A DNA stretch of 29,619 nucleotides from an uncultured Erysipelotrichaceae bacterium (GTDB lineage: Bacteria; Bacillota_I; Bacilli_A; RF39; UBA660), in the NCBI GenBank assembly GCA_902761685.1, contig CACWLI010000015.1, positions 1-29,619 on the forward strand, in the 5' to 3' direction. The notes below the pieces were generated by a model. The model saw nothing but the letters and a program-made list of their open reading frames with translations, had not been told where the DNA came from and did not search any database. Position numbers and translations under genes: made by a program. Positions within the stretch are counted from its first letter, which is position 1. Each line of letters opens with the position of its first letter. Positions 7,478 to 15,050 of this stretch are shown piece after piece.

Positions 7478-9535
7478 TTATTCTTGCTTCTTTTTGCACT
7501 CTTCAATTAAAGATATAATTTTTTTAACACTAGCTCCTTTATTATCAGAAAAATCTCCTAAATATGGTTGACTTCCTATATAAAACTTGTATTTACCATC
7601 TTCTTCAATTTCATATTTAGTCTCATCTACTGAACAACTATAATATGTATATAAATCATCTGGTTCATCATGTCCAACTCTTCCAGTAAACCTAACAATA
7701 GTTTTACTATCTTCATCAATTATATAATGATAAATATATTTTTTTCTATCTTCATAGTGTCTATCCTTAAATGTATTCCATTCTCCTAAATAAGCTTTAT
7801 CATATACAACACCATTATATGTTCTATCTTCTTCTGACTCTGTTTCTTCTTTTACTTCTTCTTGTTTAGTTTCTTCCTTTGTTACATTTTCTTTTGTTTC
7901 TTCTTTTTTATTATTAGTAGTATCTTTCTTAATATCAGTATTAACTTTATACATTGTACATGATATTTCTATTTCTAATTCACCATCATTTGTAATATTT
8001 ACTTTTACTTCACCACTAACTGTATCATCTTCAACACTTACAAATCTTATTTTATGATTACCTTTGCTTAGTTTTAAATCATAGTCTTCACTACTTCCAT
8101 GTGTAATATCCCCTTTATAAGTATCATCAATATATACTTTGACATTGTATTTGCTAAATATAATATTTTCTATACATTTAATACTTAATGATACATTATA
8201 TTCTGGTTCACTAATAGAAATACTAACTATATTATTTCCTAAATATTTAACTATTAATTTATTATTATCACTATTTTTAGCTATATAGGTTTTATCATCT
8301 TTTTCTATTTCATTATCAAACCCATTATTTTTACATTTTTGAATATAATTGTTAAAAGCATTTATATTCATTTTTGATATTTCAACATTATATAATTTTT
8401 CATCATCTTTAATTACATTACCATATAATGAATTAGGTACTGGTAATAGTTTTGCTAATGACGAATTAGACCATTCAATTTTACTATAATCATTTGGTAA
8501 TGTTAGATTAACTGCCATTGTTTTTGATAATTCTAAATAACTTACTTCTATTTTATATCCATCATTTGAAAATGCACTATATAAGTATTCATTTTCTTCA
8601 CTATCAATTGTATATCCTTCTTTTTTACATTTTTCTATATATTTATAGAATTCTTTATTTGAAATATTTTTAATATTAATATTTAATTCTTTATTTGAGT
8701 TAGTTATTATTCTTCCTTTTCCACTAACTTCAGGAATACTATCTCCTAGAACTAAATCATCCCATTTAATCTTACCTACTTCATTATTATAAATTAGTAT
8801 TCCTATTACTAATAATATCAATACTGCTAAAAATGATATAATCATTTTTTTAGTTATTTTAAAATCTTTATAATTACCACATACTATTCTTTGATATAAA
8901 AAGTATATTAATGCAATAACAAATACTAGTGCTACTGCTGTTATTATAGGTGCATAAATAAATCCTAGAATAAGAAATGTTAAAGAAAACAAAGTTATAA
9001 TAATTAACATATCAAAAAACTTTTTCTTTTTTATTTCTTTTTTCTTACCATAATATATTTCTTCTAATTTTTCTAAATCATTTTTATCTTTAATTACTAG
9101 TTTTGCTTTTTTGTATATTTGATCCATTTTATTAGACCAAGCAGACATAATATCTTCATCACTACCATTATCTGTATTATAATTAGATGAAGCTAAAATC
9201 ATAAATTCAAATAAATCTTCTTTGGTATTTGGTACTGGATAATTATTAATATAATTTGCTATCTTTTTAGATTTATGTTCTTCAAAGTCTCTTTTTTTAT
9301 CATCTGCATCTAGAATATTATCTAAATCTATTCCAACTACTTTTTTTAATAATGAATTACTTTCACTTTTTTGTAATTTTTCAGCTTGTATATTACTTAG
9401 TCCATCAAAAAAGTCTTTTAATGATTTTGAAGTTTCTACTTCGCTAACTTCAGAACCACAAAATTCACACTTTGAACTAAACGATTTTATATTTGCTCCA
9501 CAACATGGACAAAAATATTTACTATTTTTAGTCAT
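7478..9535 (-). CDS. Membrane-anchored zinc-ribbon protein with repeated extracellular domains, function unknown
   Basis: The N-terminus has a zinc ribbon (C9-x2-C12 and C23-x2-C26), then a charged cytoplasmic stretch. Hydrophobic segments follow at about 175-215 (probably two passes) and at about 232-252. After these come two related domains of about 95 residues (near 258-350 and 353-445), resembling the DUF6591 type. A beta-rich PEGA-like segment (VKVYIDDTYKGDI) is next, then a Lys/Glu/Thr-rich linker and a C-terminal domain of about 115 residues. A GTG at 9544 extends the frame by three codons, but the AGGTG site is only 3 nt from it and 10 nt from the ATG at 9535, so I prefer the ATG. It lies 25 nt after the S41-like gene, in one operon. 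The layout suggests an envelope sensor or scaffold; function is inference only. Confidence 0.8.
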   Translation of the reverse strand: MTKNSKYFCPCCGANIKSFSSKCEFCGSEVSEVETSKSLKDFFDGLSNIQAEKLQKSESNSLLKKVVGIDLDNILDADDKKRDFEEHKSKKIANYINNYPVPNTKEDLFEFMILASSNYNTDNGSDEDIMSAWSNKMDQIYKKAKLVIKDKNDLEKLEEIYYGKKKEIKKKKFFDMLIIITLFSLTFLILGFIYAPIITAVALVFVIALIYFLYQRIVCGNYKDFKITKKMIISFLAVLILLVIGILIYNNEVGKIKWDDLVLGDSIPEVSGKGRIITNSNKELNINIKNISNKEFYKYIEKCKKEGYTIDSEENEYLYSAFSNDGYKIEVSYLELSKTMAVNLTLPNDYSKIEWSNSSLAKLLPVPNSLYGNVIKDDEKLYNVEISKMNINAFNNYIQKCKNNGFDNEIEKDDKTYIAKNSDNNKLIVKYLGNNIVSISISEPEYNVSLSIKCIENIIFSKYNVKVYIDDTYKGDITHGSSEDYDLKLSKGNHKIRFVSVEDDTVSGEVKVNITNDGELEIEISCTMYKVNTDIKKDTTNNKKEETKENVTKEETKQEEVKEETESEEDRTYNGVVYDKAYLGEWNTFKDRHYEDRKKYIYHYIIDEDSKTIVRFTGRVGHDEPDDLYTYYSCSVDETKYEIEEDGKYKFYIGSQPYLGDFSDNKGASVKKIISLIEECKKKQE

Positions 9536-9560
9536 TTTAATCACACACCTACATTATTAA

Positions 9561-10709
9561 TTATTTATTTTTAAAAAAATCTAATGCAAATTCTAATACA
9601 CTATCTGTATTATTAATTAAATCTTCATATGTTTTTTCTTTATATAAATCTGGTTGTATCCATACTGGATATAAATATCTTACATTAGATTGATCACTTT
9701 CAAATTTTTTGTATTCTTCTTGTCCTTCTATATATTTAATTTCATTATCTTTTAGATAAAAGTATTTTTTAGAACATATAAAGTTCATATCATAATTTTC
9801 TGTTTTACCTCTAAATGTTTCACCAAAACTATTAACTCTTTCAGCTACATTTGTTCCGATTAATACACTTCCTATTCTTCTTAAATCTACCATTGCTATT
9901 ATTCCACTAGAGAATACCGCTTTATCTATTAATGTAACTACTTTTTTATCTTTTAAGAATTCTATTAATGGTTTTATTATTGAAGAATTTCCTCCATCAT
10001 TACCTCTTAAATCAACTATATAACCAAATATACCTTCTTCTTGTTTAATTGATTCAACCATACTATCAAATGTATAATCATCCATATTTTTACATCTTTT
10101 ATAGTTAATAATTATTACATTGTTTTCTCTTCTATAATTATAGTATTCTTTATCTTTTTTTATTTGATTTACTTCAAATACATTTTCTTTTATTTTATAT
10201 GTTTTACCATCTTTTTTAATAGTATATTTTATTCTATCATTACCTTCTATACTAGGTAGTAACATTAATAATACTTTATTAGATAAAGCATGTTCTATTT
10301 CAGAGTATATTCCATCTATAGTTCTAGGTACAATTATTTCACTTAATTCTCTTAATATATTATTGATATCTACTCCATTAATACATGTTAGTTTACCTCC
10401 AACTAAAGAAGGTAATTTATCATATTCTTTAACATATATTGATTTATCTATAACAGTAAATTTAACACGAGTTTTATTATTATAAAAATTTAATTTAGTA
10501 TGTGAATCTCCTATTCTATTAAATATTTGCATTATATAATATATACTTTTTTCATATGTGTTTATATTTTTATCTTTCATATAATTATCTATTAATGAAT
10601 TTAATTCTCTTTCACTAATAACATAATATAGATTTGGATGAGTTTTTTTAATAATGTCAAACATATATAATAAGTCTTCATTAAATTTTTCTTTAATAAA
10701 CTCTTTCAT
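9561..10709 (-). CDS. S41-family (C-terminal processing type) peptidase-like protein
   Basis: The C-terminal half carries the S41 core: YIVDLRGNDGGNSS (about 231-244), then the DKAVFSSGIIA segment with the likely nucleophile serine, then GTNVAERVNSFGE. The N-terminal half (about 1-110) is the helical region usual in tail-specific proteases. The 382-aa protein has no signal peptide and no clear PDZ domain, so it probably acts in the cytoplasm or is a divergent homologue. I could not place the catalytic lysine with certainty. Start: GGAGGTG 5 nt before the ATG, with an extended -10 promoter just upstream. It is co-transcribed with the zinc-ribbon protein, which may be its partner or substrate (inference). 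Confidence 0.8.
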   Translation of the reverse strand: MKEFIKEKFNEDLLYMFDIIKKTHPNLYYVISERELNSLIDNYMKDKNINTYEKSIYYIMQIFNRIGDSHTKLNFYNNKTRVKFTVIDKSIYVKEYDKLPSLVGGKLTCINGVDINNILRELSEIIVPRTIDGIYSEIEHALSNKVLLMLLPSIEGNDRIKYTIKKDGKTYKIKENVFEVNQIKKDKEYYNYRRENNVIIINYKRCKNMDDYTFDSMVESIKQEEGIFGYIVDLRGNDGGNSSIIKPLIEFLKDKKVVTLIDKAVFSSGIIAMVDLRRIGSVLIGTNVAERVNSFGETFRGKTENYDMNFICSKKYFYLKDNEIKYIEGQEEYKKFESDQSNVRYLYPVWIQPDLYKEKTYEDLINNTDSVLEFALDFFKNK

Positions 10710-10732
10710 ATAAACACCTCCATATTATAATT

Positions 10733-10741
10733 ATTATATCA
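10733..10741 (-). promoter_or_regulatory. Extended -10 promoter for the S41/zinc-ribbon operon
   Basis: Minus strand TGATATAAT, 24 nt upstream of the ATG at 10709, immediately after the terminator of the previous gene. Confidence 0.6.
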
Positions 10742-10772
10742 TAATAAAAGAAATTGAAAAATATCAATTTCT
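10742..10772 (-). terminator. Intrinsic terminator of the nucleotidase gene
   Basis: A 9-bp stem AGAAATTGA/TCAATTTCT (10749-10757 with 10764-10772), 6-nt loop, followed on the minus strand by TTTATTAT. The stem overlaps the stop codon of the gene ending at 10771. Confidence 0.65.
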
Positions 10773-11334
10773 ATTTATTTAAATTATGTATTATTTCATA
10801 TAGTTCTAACCAGTTATTAACTCTTCTAACATTAGTTTCTTTATCTTTATTTATTTCTGAAGTAAATAGTATAGAATTAATTCCTTCTTTATTAATACTT
10901 TCTACTGTATCAATAGCATCATCTATCATTAAATCTATTCCTTCATTTTTACAATATTCTAATTTATATGTTTGAGAAGTAACTAATTTATCAAAGTTAA
11001 CATTATGTCTTTTTAAATATCCTTCTGTAAATGCATAAGCATCTCCATAGAATTTATTACTTCTAGCAGTAATAATATAGACTTGATTACCTTCACTTCT
11101 AAGTTTATCAATTACTTCTTTTGCATTTTCTTTTACTTCAATAGCATTACCTATATCTTTACTATGTTCATCATAAAATTTTTGAACATACTCATCCTCT
11201 AAGAATCCTCTCATAATACTATCAATATTTGGAACTAATCTATTATTATAATCATTATCATATTTATAAGCATATTCTTTTACTACTATACTTGAGTTTG
11301 TTATTGTATCATCAATATCTATTCCTATTTTCAT
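10771..11334 (-). CDS. HAD-family 5'-nucleotidase-like phosphatase
   Basis: The protein opens with IGIDIDDTI, the DxDxT nucleophile motif of the HAD superfamily, at residues 3-11. IITARS at about 93-98 fits motif II, and LMIDDAIDT at about 135-143 fits the acidic motif IV. At 187 aa it has the size of the 5'(3')-deoxyribonucleotidase-like (NT5C/YqfW) proteins, which remove phosphate from (deoxy)nucleoside monophosphates. The substrate cannot be read from sequence. Start: GCGAGGTGAATACATG gives a good ribosome site. It appears to be a single-gene unit with its own promoter and terminator. Confidence 0.85.
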   Translation of the reverse strand: MKIGIDIDDTITNSSIVVKEYAYKYDNDYNNRLVPNIDSIMRGFLEDEYVQKFYDEHSKDIGNAIEVKENAKEVIDKLRSEGNQVYIITARSNKFYGDAYAFTEGYLKRHNVNFDKLVTSQTYKLEYCKNEGIDLMIDDAIDTVESINKEGINSILFTSEINKDKETNVRRVNNWLELYEIIHNLNK

Positions 11335-11353
11335 GTATTCACCTCGCTAAATG

Positions 11354-11362
11354 ATTATATCA
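11354..11362 (-). promoter_or_regulatory. Extended -10 promoter for the nucleotidase gene
   Basis: Minus strand TGATATAAT, 20 nt before the ATG at 11334. It sits in a small inverted repeat (ATGAT/ATCAT). Confidence 0.55.
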
Positions 11363-11376
11363 TAATATATTTATGT

Positions 11377-12075
11377 TTATCTAATTAATTTCATTCCTTC
11401 TTTGAAATCATGTAAAGTTACTATTTCTTCTTTAGTATAATCTTCTATTTCTTTAATAGCTTCATTAATTACTATAGATGGTTTAGCTTTAGCATCTAAA
11501 CAACATAAATTATATAAATATCTAACTCTATCATTTCCTATGTTACCATCTCCCATAAATACTGGAAGTACACAGTTACCTAATTCTTTCATGTTTTCTC
11601 TGTACATATATACAATATCATCTGGATAAGTAACACAGAAATCTGTATCAATTACTTTAAATTTTTTATCTTCTGTAAATAATACATTATTTGGATGTAA
11701 GTCTTTAACAAGTAAGTTATCTCTTTCAGTTAATAATCTCATTTCTTTTTCAAGATCATCTAAAGTAACACATAATTCTTTTATGTTAACCATTTCATCT
11801 ATACTATTTAAATCACAACCATTTACATATTCCATTAAATATCCTTGTAATGCTTTAATATCATACACATCTAAATATACAAATTCTTCTGGAAATGCAA
11901 AATAATCACTATGTAAATTAGATAAAGCTATAATTAATCCTGGAAATCTAGGTACAGCTTTAAATTTTTTAAATACTTTTTTATCTATTCTATAACAAGT
12001 ACCAACTTGTCCTTCTCCAATGTATTCTTTTGTAAGCCCTTCTAATGAGTTTACTACTCTATATTTTTCATTCAT
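11377..12075 (-). CDS. Protein-kinase-fold protein (small divergent kinase)
   Basis: The 232-aa protein shows a glycine-rich loop IGEGQVGTCY, a possible ATP-binding lysine in KKVFKKFK, and a hinge-like YLMEYVNG. The catalytic-loop-like KDLHPNNVLF is followed by VIDTDF as the metal-binding motif. The DLHPNN form resembles small-molecule (APH-type) kinases and atypical protein kinases as much as Ser/Thr kinases, so the substrate is open. No membrane or extracellular domain is seen. A TTG at 12082-12084 would add three residues, but the GAGGGGG site is placed properly (10 nt) only for the ATG at 12075. It has its own extended -10 promoter. Confidence 0.75.
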   Translation of the reverse strand: MNEKYRVVNSLEGLTKEYIGEGQVGTCYRIDKKVFKKFKAVPRFPGLIIALSNLHSDYFAFPEEFVYLDVYDIKALQGYLMEYVNGCDLNSIDEMVNIKELCVTLDDLEKEMRLLTERDNLLVKDLHPNNVLFTEDKKFKVIDTDFCVTYPDDIVYMYRENMKELGNCVLPVFMGDGNIGNDRVRYLYNLCCLDAKAKPSIVINEAIKEIEDYTKEEIVTLHDFKEGMKLIR

Positions 12076-12106
12076 TCTAACCAAACCCCCTCAGATTTAT
12101 GTGCAT

Positions 12107-12115
12107 ATTATACCA
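12107..12115 (-). promoter_or_regulatory. Extended -10 promoter for the kinase-like gene
   Basis: Minus strand TGGTATAAT, 31 nt before the ATG at 12075. It follows directly after the terminator of the upstream two-gene unit. Confidence 0.6.
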
Positions 12116-12131
12116 CAAAATCATTAAAAAG

Positions 12132-12160
12132 TCAAAAAAAGCCTATTTTAAGGCCTTTTT
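12132..12160 (-). terminator. Intrinsic terminator after the 184/94-aa gene pair
   Basis: Minus strand AAAAAGGCCT, short A/T loop, AGGCTTTTTTT: a stem with one bulged C and a run of seven T. It overlaps the last codons and the TAG stop of the 94-aa gene, and the A/T arms could also work on the plus strand. Confidence 0.7.
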
Positions 12161-12427
12161 AAGTTTTAAATCTTGACAAGTTTCACCCATAAATTCATCT
12201 ATAGTTATTATTAAATGCATTGTTGATGCTGCTGCTAAACATGTAATACTTTCACATATCCAAAAAGTATTATCACAAAAATCTACTACAAATGGAAAAT
12301 TACTTTCTATAAATCTATCTCTTTCAAAAGGATAATTATTCTTTAATTTATAATTAGATTTAATATAATCATAGAATTCTTCTCTTTTCTTTTTATCATT
12401 TTCTTTAATTATATATTGTTTTTTCAT
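12143..12427 (-). CDS. Small protein of unknown function, second gene of SAM-riboswitch unit
   Basis: I do not recognise this 94-aa protein. It starts with a very basic stretch (KKQYIIKENDKKKREEFYDYIK), has a mixed centre, and ends with a hydrophobic, Cys-containing segment (around ICESITCLAAAS) followed by an acidic then a basic tail. There is no signal peptide, and the hydrophobic stretch is too short and broken for a confident membrane segment. Its ATG overlaps the TGA of the 184-aa gene (ATGA), so the two are translationally coupled and probably work together. The terminator hairpin overlaps its 3' end. Confidence 0.7.
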   Translation of the reverse strand: MKKQYIIKENDKKKREEFYDYIKSNYKLKNNYPFERDRFIESNFPFVVDFCDNTFWICESITCLAAASTMHLIITIDEFMGETCQDLKLKKALK

Positions 12428-12978
12428 AGTTCACACCTATTTATAAATTCAATTACTTTATTAAAATTTTCTATTTTAGTAAATTCTATCCATTCTTTAT
12501 TTTCATTCTTTTTAAATATAAATATTCTATTTGTTTCTTTTTCTATTTTAATTAAAAAACTATTTTCTAAATCAAAATAATAATCATAGTCTTCTCTGTC
12601 CCATATTTCATTATAATTAAATCCATCATCAGCATCATATCCATCAAGTGATCTATAATCTTGATAAATAAATACACTATGTTTTCTTCCTTTATCATCT
12701 ACTATTTCTGGGCCTACATGAGTATGAGCGTCTTCATATGCTGCATCATCTACTTCATAAATTATTTCATCAATTTCTTCTTTCCCTGCTTCCCATATTT
12801 CATAAGCATCATTTTTTGTATCAAATATATCTTTGTACTTTTCACTTGATAACCAACTACCAGAAGAGTGAAGGTCTTTCCAATCATAGACTTCAAATTT
12901 ACCTTTCTTATTAATTCTACATAGTTTTCTACTTAAGTATCCATCCATCGTCTTGTCTTTAATAACATAATATTTCAT
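12424..12978 (-). CDS. Protein of unknown function downstream of a SAM-I riboswitch
   Basis: I do not recognise this 184-aa protein. It is soluble, acidic and rich in Asp, Glu and Tyr, with no signal peptide or membrane segment. It shows WLSSEKYKDIFDT and a very acidic aromatic stretch (DREDYDYYFDLENS) near 125-145, then a beta-rich end (RIFIFKKNENKEWIEFTKIE). An AHTHVGPE segment holds two histidines that could bind metal, but this is weak. The start has a strong AAGGAGGG 4-5 nt upstream. The leader is a SAM-I-type riboswitch with its own promoter, so expression should rise when SAM is low. That suggests a link to methionine, SAM or sulfur supply, which the protein itself does not reveal. Confidence 0.8.
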   Translation of the reverse strand: MKYYVIKDKTMDGYLSRKLCRINKKGKFEVYDWKDLHSSGSWLSSEKYKDIFDTKNDAYEIWEAGKEEIDEIIYEVDDAAYEDAHTHVGPEIVDDKGRKHSVFIYQDYRSLDGYDADDGFNYNEIWDREDYDYYFDLENSFLIKIEKETNRIFIFKKNENKEWIEFTKIENFNKVIEFINRCEL

Positions 12979-13000
12979 TTTACCCTCCTTCTATCAAGAG

Positions 13001-13029
13001 AAAAAGAAAACCATGTACACAGTACATGG
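13001..13029 (-). terminator. Riboswitch-controlled intrinsic terminator
   Basis: Minus strand CCATGTAC-TGT-GTACATGG, a perfect 8-bp stem, followed by TTTTCTTTTT. It lies between the aptamer and the start at 12978. Its 5' arm can instead pair with P4 of the aptamer (13060-13070 with 13015-13025, 11 pairs with one G-U), which would be the antiterminator. Confidence 0.8.
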
Positions 13030-13046
13030 CTTGTTTTATTTTTAAC

Positions 13047-13147
13047 ATTATCACCCAAAGTACTGTATACTTTGACGGTTTTACCACCTAACTTAAATAG
13101 GTTGGTGTAAGATCAATGAGCCGTTTCTCTCCCTTACTCTTGATAAT
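13047..13147 (-). ncRNA. SAM-I (S-box) riboswitch aptamer
   Basis: On the minus strand the leader begins ATTATCAAGAG and continues with GGAGAGA, ACGGCTCATTGAT, ACCAACC and GGTAAAACCGTC. It ends GGGTGATAAT, which follows the S-box order. Helices can be drawn by eye: P1 ATTATCA/TGATAAT (13141-13147 with 13047-13053); P2 GTAAG/CTTAC (13133-13137 with 13107-13111); P3 ACCTA/TAGGT (98-102 with 86-90 of the 13000 block); P4 CAAAGTA/TACTTTG (13068-13074 with 13056-13062). SAM binding normally stabilises P1 and favours the terminator that follows here. The core departs somewhat from the commonest form (ACGGCTC where many have CTGGCCC), so a variant of the SAM-I clan is possible. Confidence 0.8.
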
Positions 13148-13159
13148 TAAAATTATGTT

Positions 13160-13176
13160 TGCAACCATTTGTTGCA
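13160..13176 (-). repeat. Inverted repeat at the riboswitch transcript start
   Basis: Perfect 6-bp arms TGCAAC/GTTGCA with a 5-nt centre, at or just after the predicted transcription start. It could be an operator or a short 5' hairpin. Confidence 0.4.
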
Positions 13177-13181
13177 TGTAT

Positions 13182-13209
13182 ATTATAACATATTATTTTT
13201 TTAATGCAA
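13182..13209 (-). promoter_or_regulatory. Promoter of the riboswitch unit
   Basis: Minus strand TTGCAT (13209-13204), 16-nt spacer, then TATAAT (13187-13182) with an upstream TGT giving an extended -10. It starts a separate transcript just before the stop of the preceding gene (13212) and sits about 35 nt before the aptamer. Confidence 0.75.
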
Positions 13210-13211
13210 GA

Positions 13212-13676
13212 TTATCTACTTATTTCTGAAGTCATATCATACCAATAGTCTTCACGATTTCTTACTTCATCATATTCTTTTAATAGATTTTCTGGTATTT
13301 GACTTTTATCAGCAGAACCTGGAACATATTTATTTAAATAATAATATATCCAATCTTGCTCTTCACTAACACTACTTGTAAATCCAACTTTTATAATTTG
13401 ATTGTTTTCATCAGTTACATAGAATTTTATTCCATTTTTAATATCATCCATTCCTCCAGCAAAACTATAGTATGATAAAACCACATCAAAATCATAAAAT
13501 TCATTTCTTAATTCATCACCTATCAACATATATAAATCTTTAATAGGTAAATTATTTCTATTAAATGTTTTTTTATTTTTTAAAGTAGTTACTTTAATTG
13601 TATCTTTACCTAATTCTATTTTTGATTCTGTAAAATCAGTTTTAATAAAATTTATTATTTCTTGTATTTCATTCAT
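13212..13676 (-). CDS. Protein of unknown function behind ABC exporter genes
   Basis: I do not recognise this 154-aa protein. It is soluble, with no signal peptide or transmembrane segment, an N-terminal helix, a central beta-rich region (IKVTTLKNKKTF, FDVVLSYYSFAGG, IKFYVTDENNQIIKVGFTS) and an acidic helical end. Its start lies 12 nt after the stop of the ABC permease and is preceded by AGGAAGT, so it is probably the last gene of the pduL-ABC operon. Size and position would fit a small accessory or immunity-type protein, but nothing specific supports this. Confidence 0.65.
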   Translation of the reverse strand: MNEIQEIINFIKTDFTESKIELGKDTIKVTTLKNKKTFNRNNLPIKDLYMLIGDELRNEFYDFDVVLSYYSFAGGMDDIKNGIKFYVTDENNQIIKVGFTSSVSEEQDWIYYYLNKYVPGSADKSQIPENLLKEYDEVRNREDYWYDMTSEISR

Positions 13677-13688
13677 ATTTTTGACTTC

Positions 13689-15050
13689 CTAACTCTTTAA
13701 AGCTTTAAATATCTTACTCCATAATTTACTTGAAGAGTAATTTAGTATTCCTACTTTATATACTTTTAGTCCATATTTATATAGTAGATAACAAACTACT
13801 ATTAGTAAAGCTATTGCTACGAGTAGTCCATATATTGTCATTTCACCAAGCGTGTACATAACTGGTGCTAGAATACCTGATATAAATGGTACATATGCAA
13901 GTATATTAATAAATGTTGAACCTTGGAATACACTAGCATATATTGCTAAGAAATATCCAAGCATTAAGAATACCATAACTGGTGTTTGTATTTGATTATA
14001 ATCTTCCATACTTGTAGTAACACTAGCAAGTACACCAATAAATAATGAATAAGCTAGAAAACTAAGTAATATAATAACTATAAATAGTGGTATTCCTACT
14101 ACTAATTTAGAAGCTATTTCACTTTGTAAGAACATATTAATATATTCATTAACTTTTCCTATACTATCAGGATTACTTGCTATAGTATCATTAACCATAT
14201 TATTTATTCCACTAGAAGTAAATGCTCTAATTAAACTTCCTACAAATGAATAAAGTAATAATAATGCTCCTTGTACAATAGCAAATACATTAGCTGATAT
14301 TAATTTAGACATAAAATGTGCTTCTGGACTAACACTAGATATAATAATTTCCATACTCTTAGAAGATTTTTCTTCATTAATTTCTGCACCTATCATTTGT
14401 ACTATTAAATTAATAAGTAAGAAGAATGGAACAATAAATACTATTGTAATTACTGATCCAATTAACTGCATGAATTCTTCATCTTCTCTAGCATCTTCAC
14501 TTAGTATTACTCTATTTATTTCTACATTTTTATATATTTCATCTAAAGTTGTTTGATCAATATTAGCAATTAATAGTGCTTTATTTGCTTTAGTAGTATT
14601 AACTGCATTAACAATATCTTGATATAACAATGCATCTACATATTCATAAGATATAAATTCTACATCAAATACTTTTTCATAACTTTGTTCATTATAATTT
14701 TTAAAATTGATAATTATATCTTTAGATTTTTCTTCTTTTATATATTCTTTTAATTCATCAATTGTTTTATCAGCTTTTTTAACATCAGCATGATAATTTT
14801 CAAGTACATCTAAGTAACTTTTATCCATTACTTCTTCAAATTCATCATAAACTCCAACTTCATCAACTACATATATATTAATTGGTTCATCAAAGTCTCC
14901 TCCGAATTGTTTAACTATAGTATCTAAATTAATTACACATATTATGATAATACAAAGTACTATATTAATTATTTTAAATGATTTAGTATTAATTTTTTTA
15001 CTAATACTATCTTTTGTTAAAAACTTAAATTTATTCTTCATATGCTTCAC
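13689..15050 (-). CDS. ABC-2 type exporter permease (NatB/YhaP-like)
   Basis: This is the membrane subunit of a two-gene ABC exporter. One transmembrane helix (about 28-48) is followed by a large extracytoplasmic domain (about 50-195), then five hydrophobic segments packed into residues 195-435. This is the ABC2_membrane_3 layout of NatB and YhaP. The segment INEEKSSKSMEIIISSVSPEAHFMSKL fits the conserved coupling region, shown here as INEEKSSKSMEII. The 453 aa are normal for the family. Its start overlaps the ATPase gene by 20 nt, indicating coupling. NatAB exports sodium in Bacillus subtilis; the substrate here is unknown. Confidence 0.88.
   Translation of the reverse strand: MKHMKNKFKFLTKDSISKKINTKSFKIINIVLCIIIICVINLDTIVKQFGGDFDEPINIYVVDEVGVYDEFEEVMDKSYLDVLENYHADVKKADKTIDELKEYIKEEKSKDIIINFKNYNEQSYEKVFDVEFISYEYVDALLYQDIVNAVNTTKANKALLIANIDQTTLDEIYKNVEINRVILSEDAREDEEFMQLIGSVITIVFIVPFFLLINLIVQMIGAEINEEKSSKSMEIIISSVSPEAHFMSKLISANVFAIVQGALLLLYSFVGSLIRAFTSSGINNMVNDTIASNPDSIGKVNEYINMFLQSEIASKLVVGIPLFIVIILLSFLAYSLFIGVLASVTTSMEDYNQIQTPVMVFLMLGYFLAIYASVFQGSTFINILAYVPFISGILAPVMYTLGEMTIYGLLVAIALLIVVCYLLYKYGLKVYKVGILNYSSSKLWSKIFKALKS

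Noticed and set aside
7296..7571. Plus-strand 91-codon frame starting in the G+C-rich patch
   Set aside because: It runs into the 3' end of the zinc-ribbon gene, covers the three hairpins, and has no ribosome site. Its first third is the only part not antisense, and I cannot support it as a protein.
10754..12849. Plus-strand frames 10754-10975 and 12661-12849
   Set aside because: Both are antisense to the nucleotidase and 184-aa genes, with low-complexity hydrophobic translations and no ribosome site.
12979..13211. T-box or other amino acid leader before the 184-aa gene
   Set aside because: No T-box signature is present, and the helices and order of conserved blocks fit the S-box much better.
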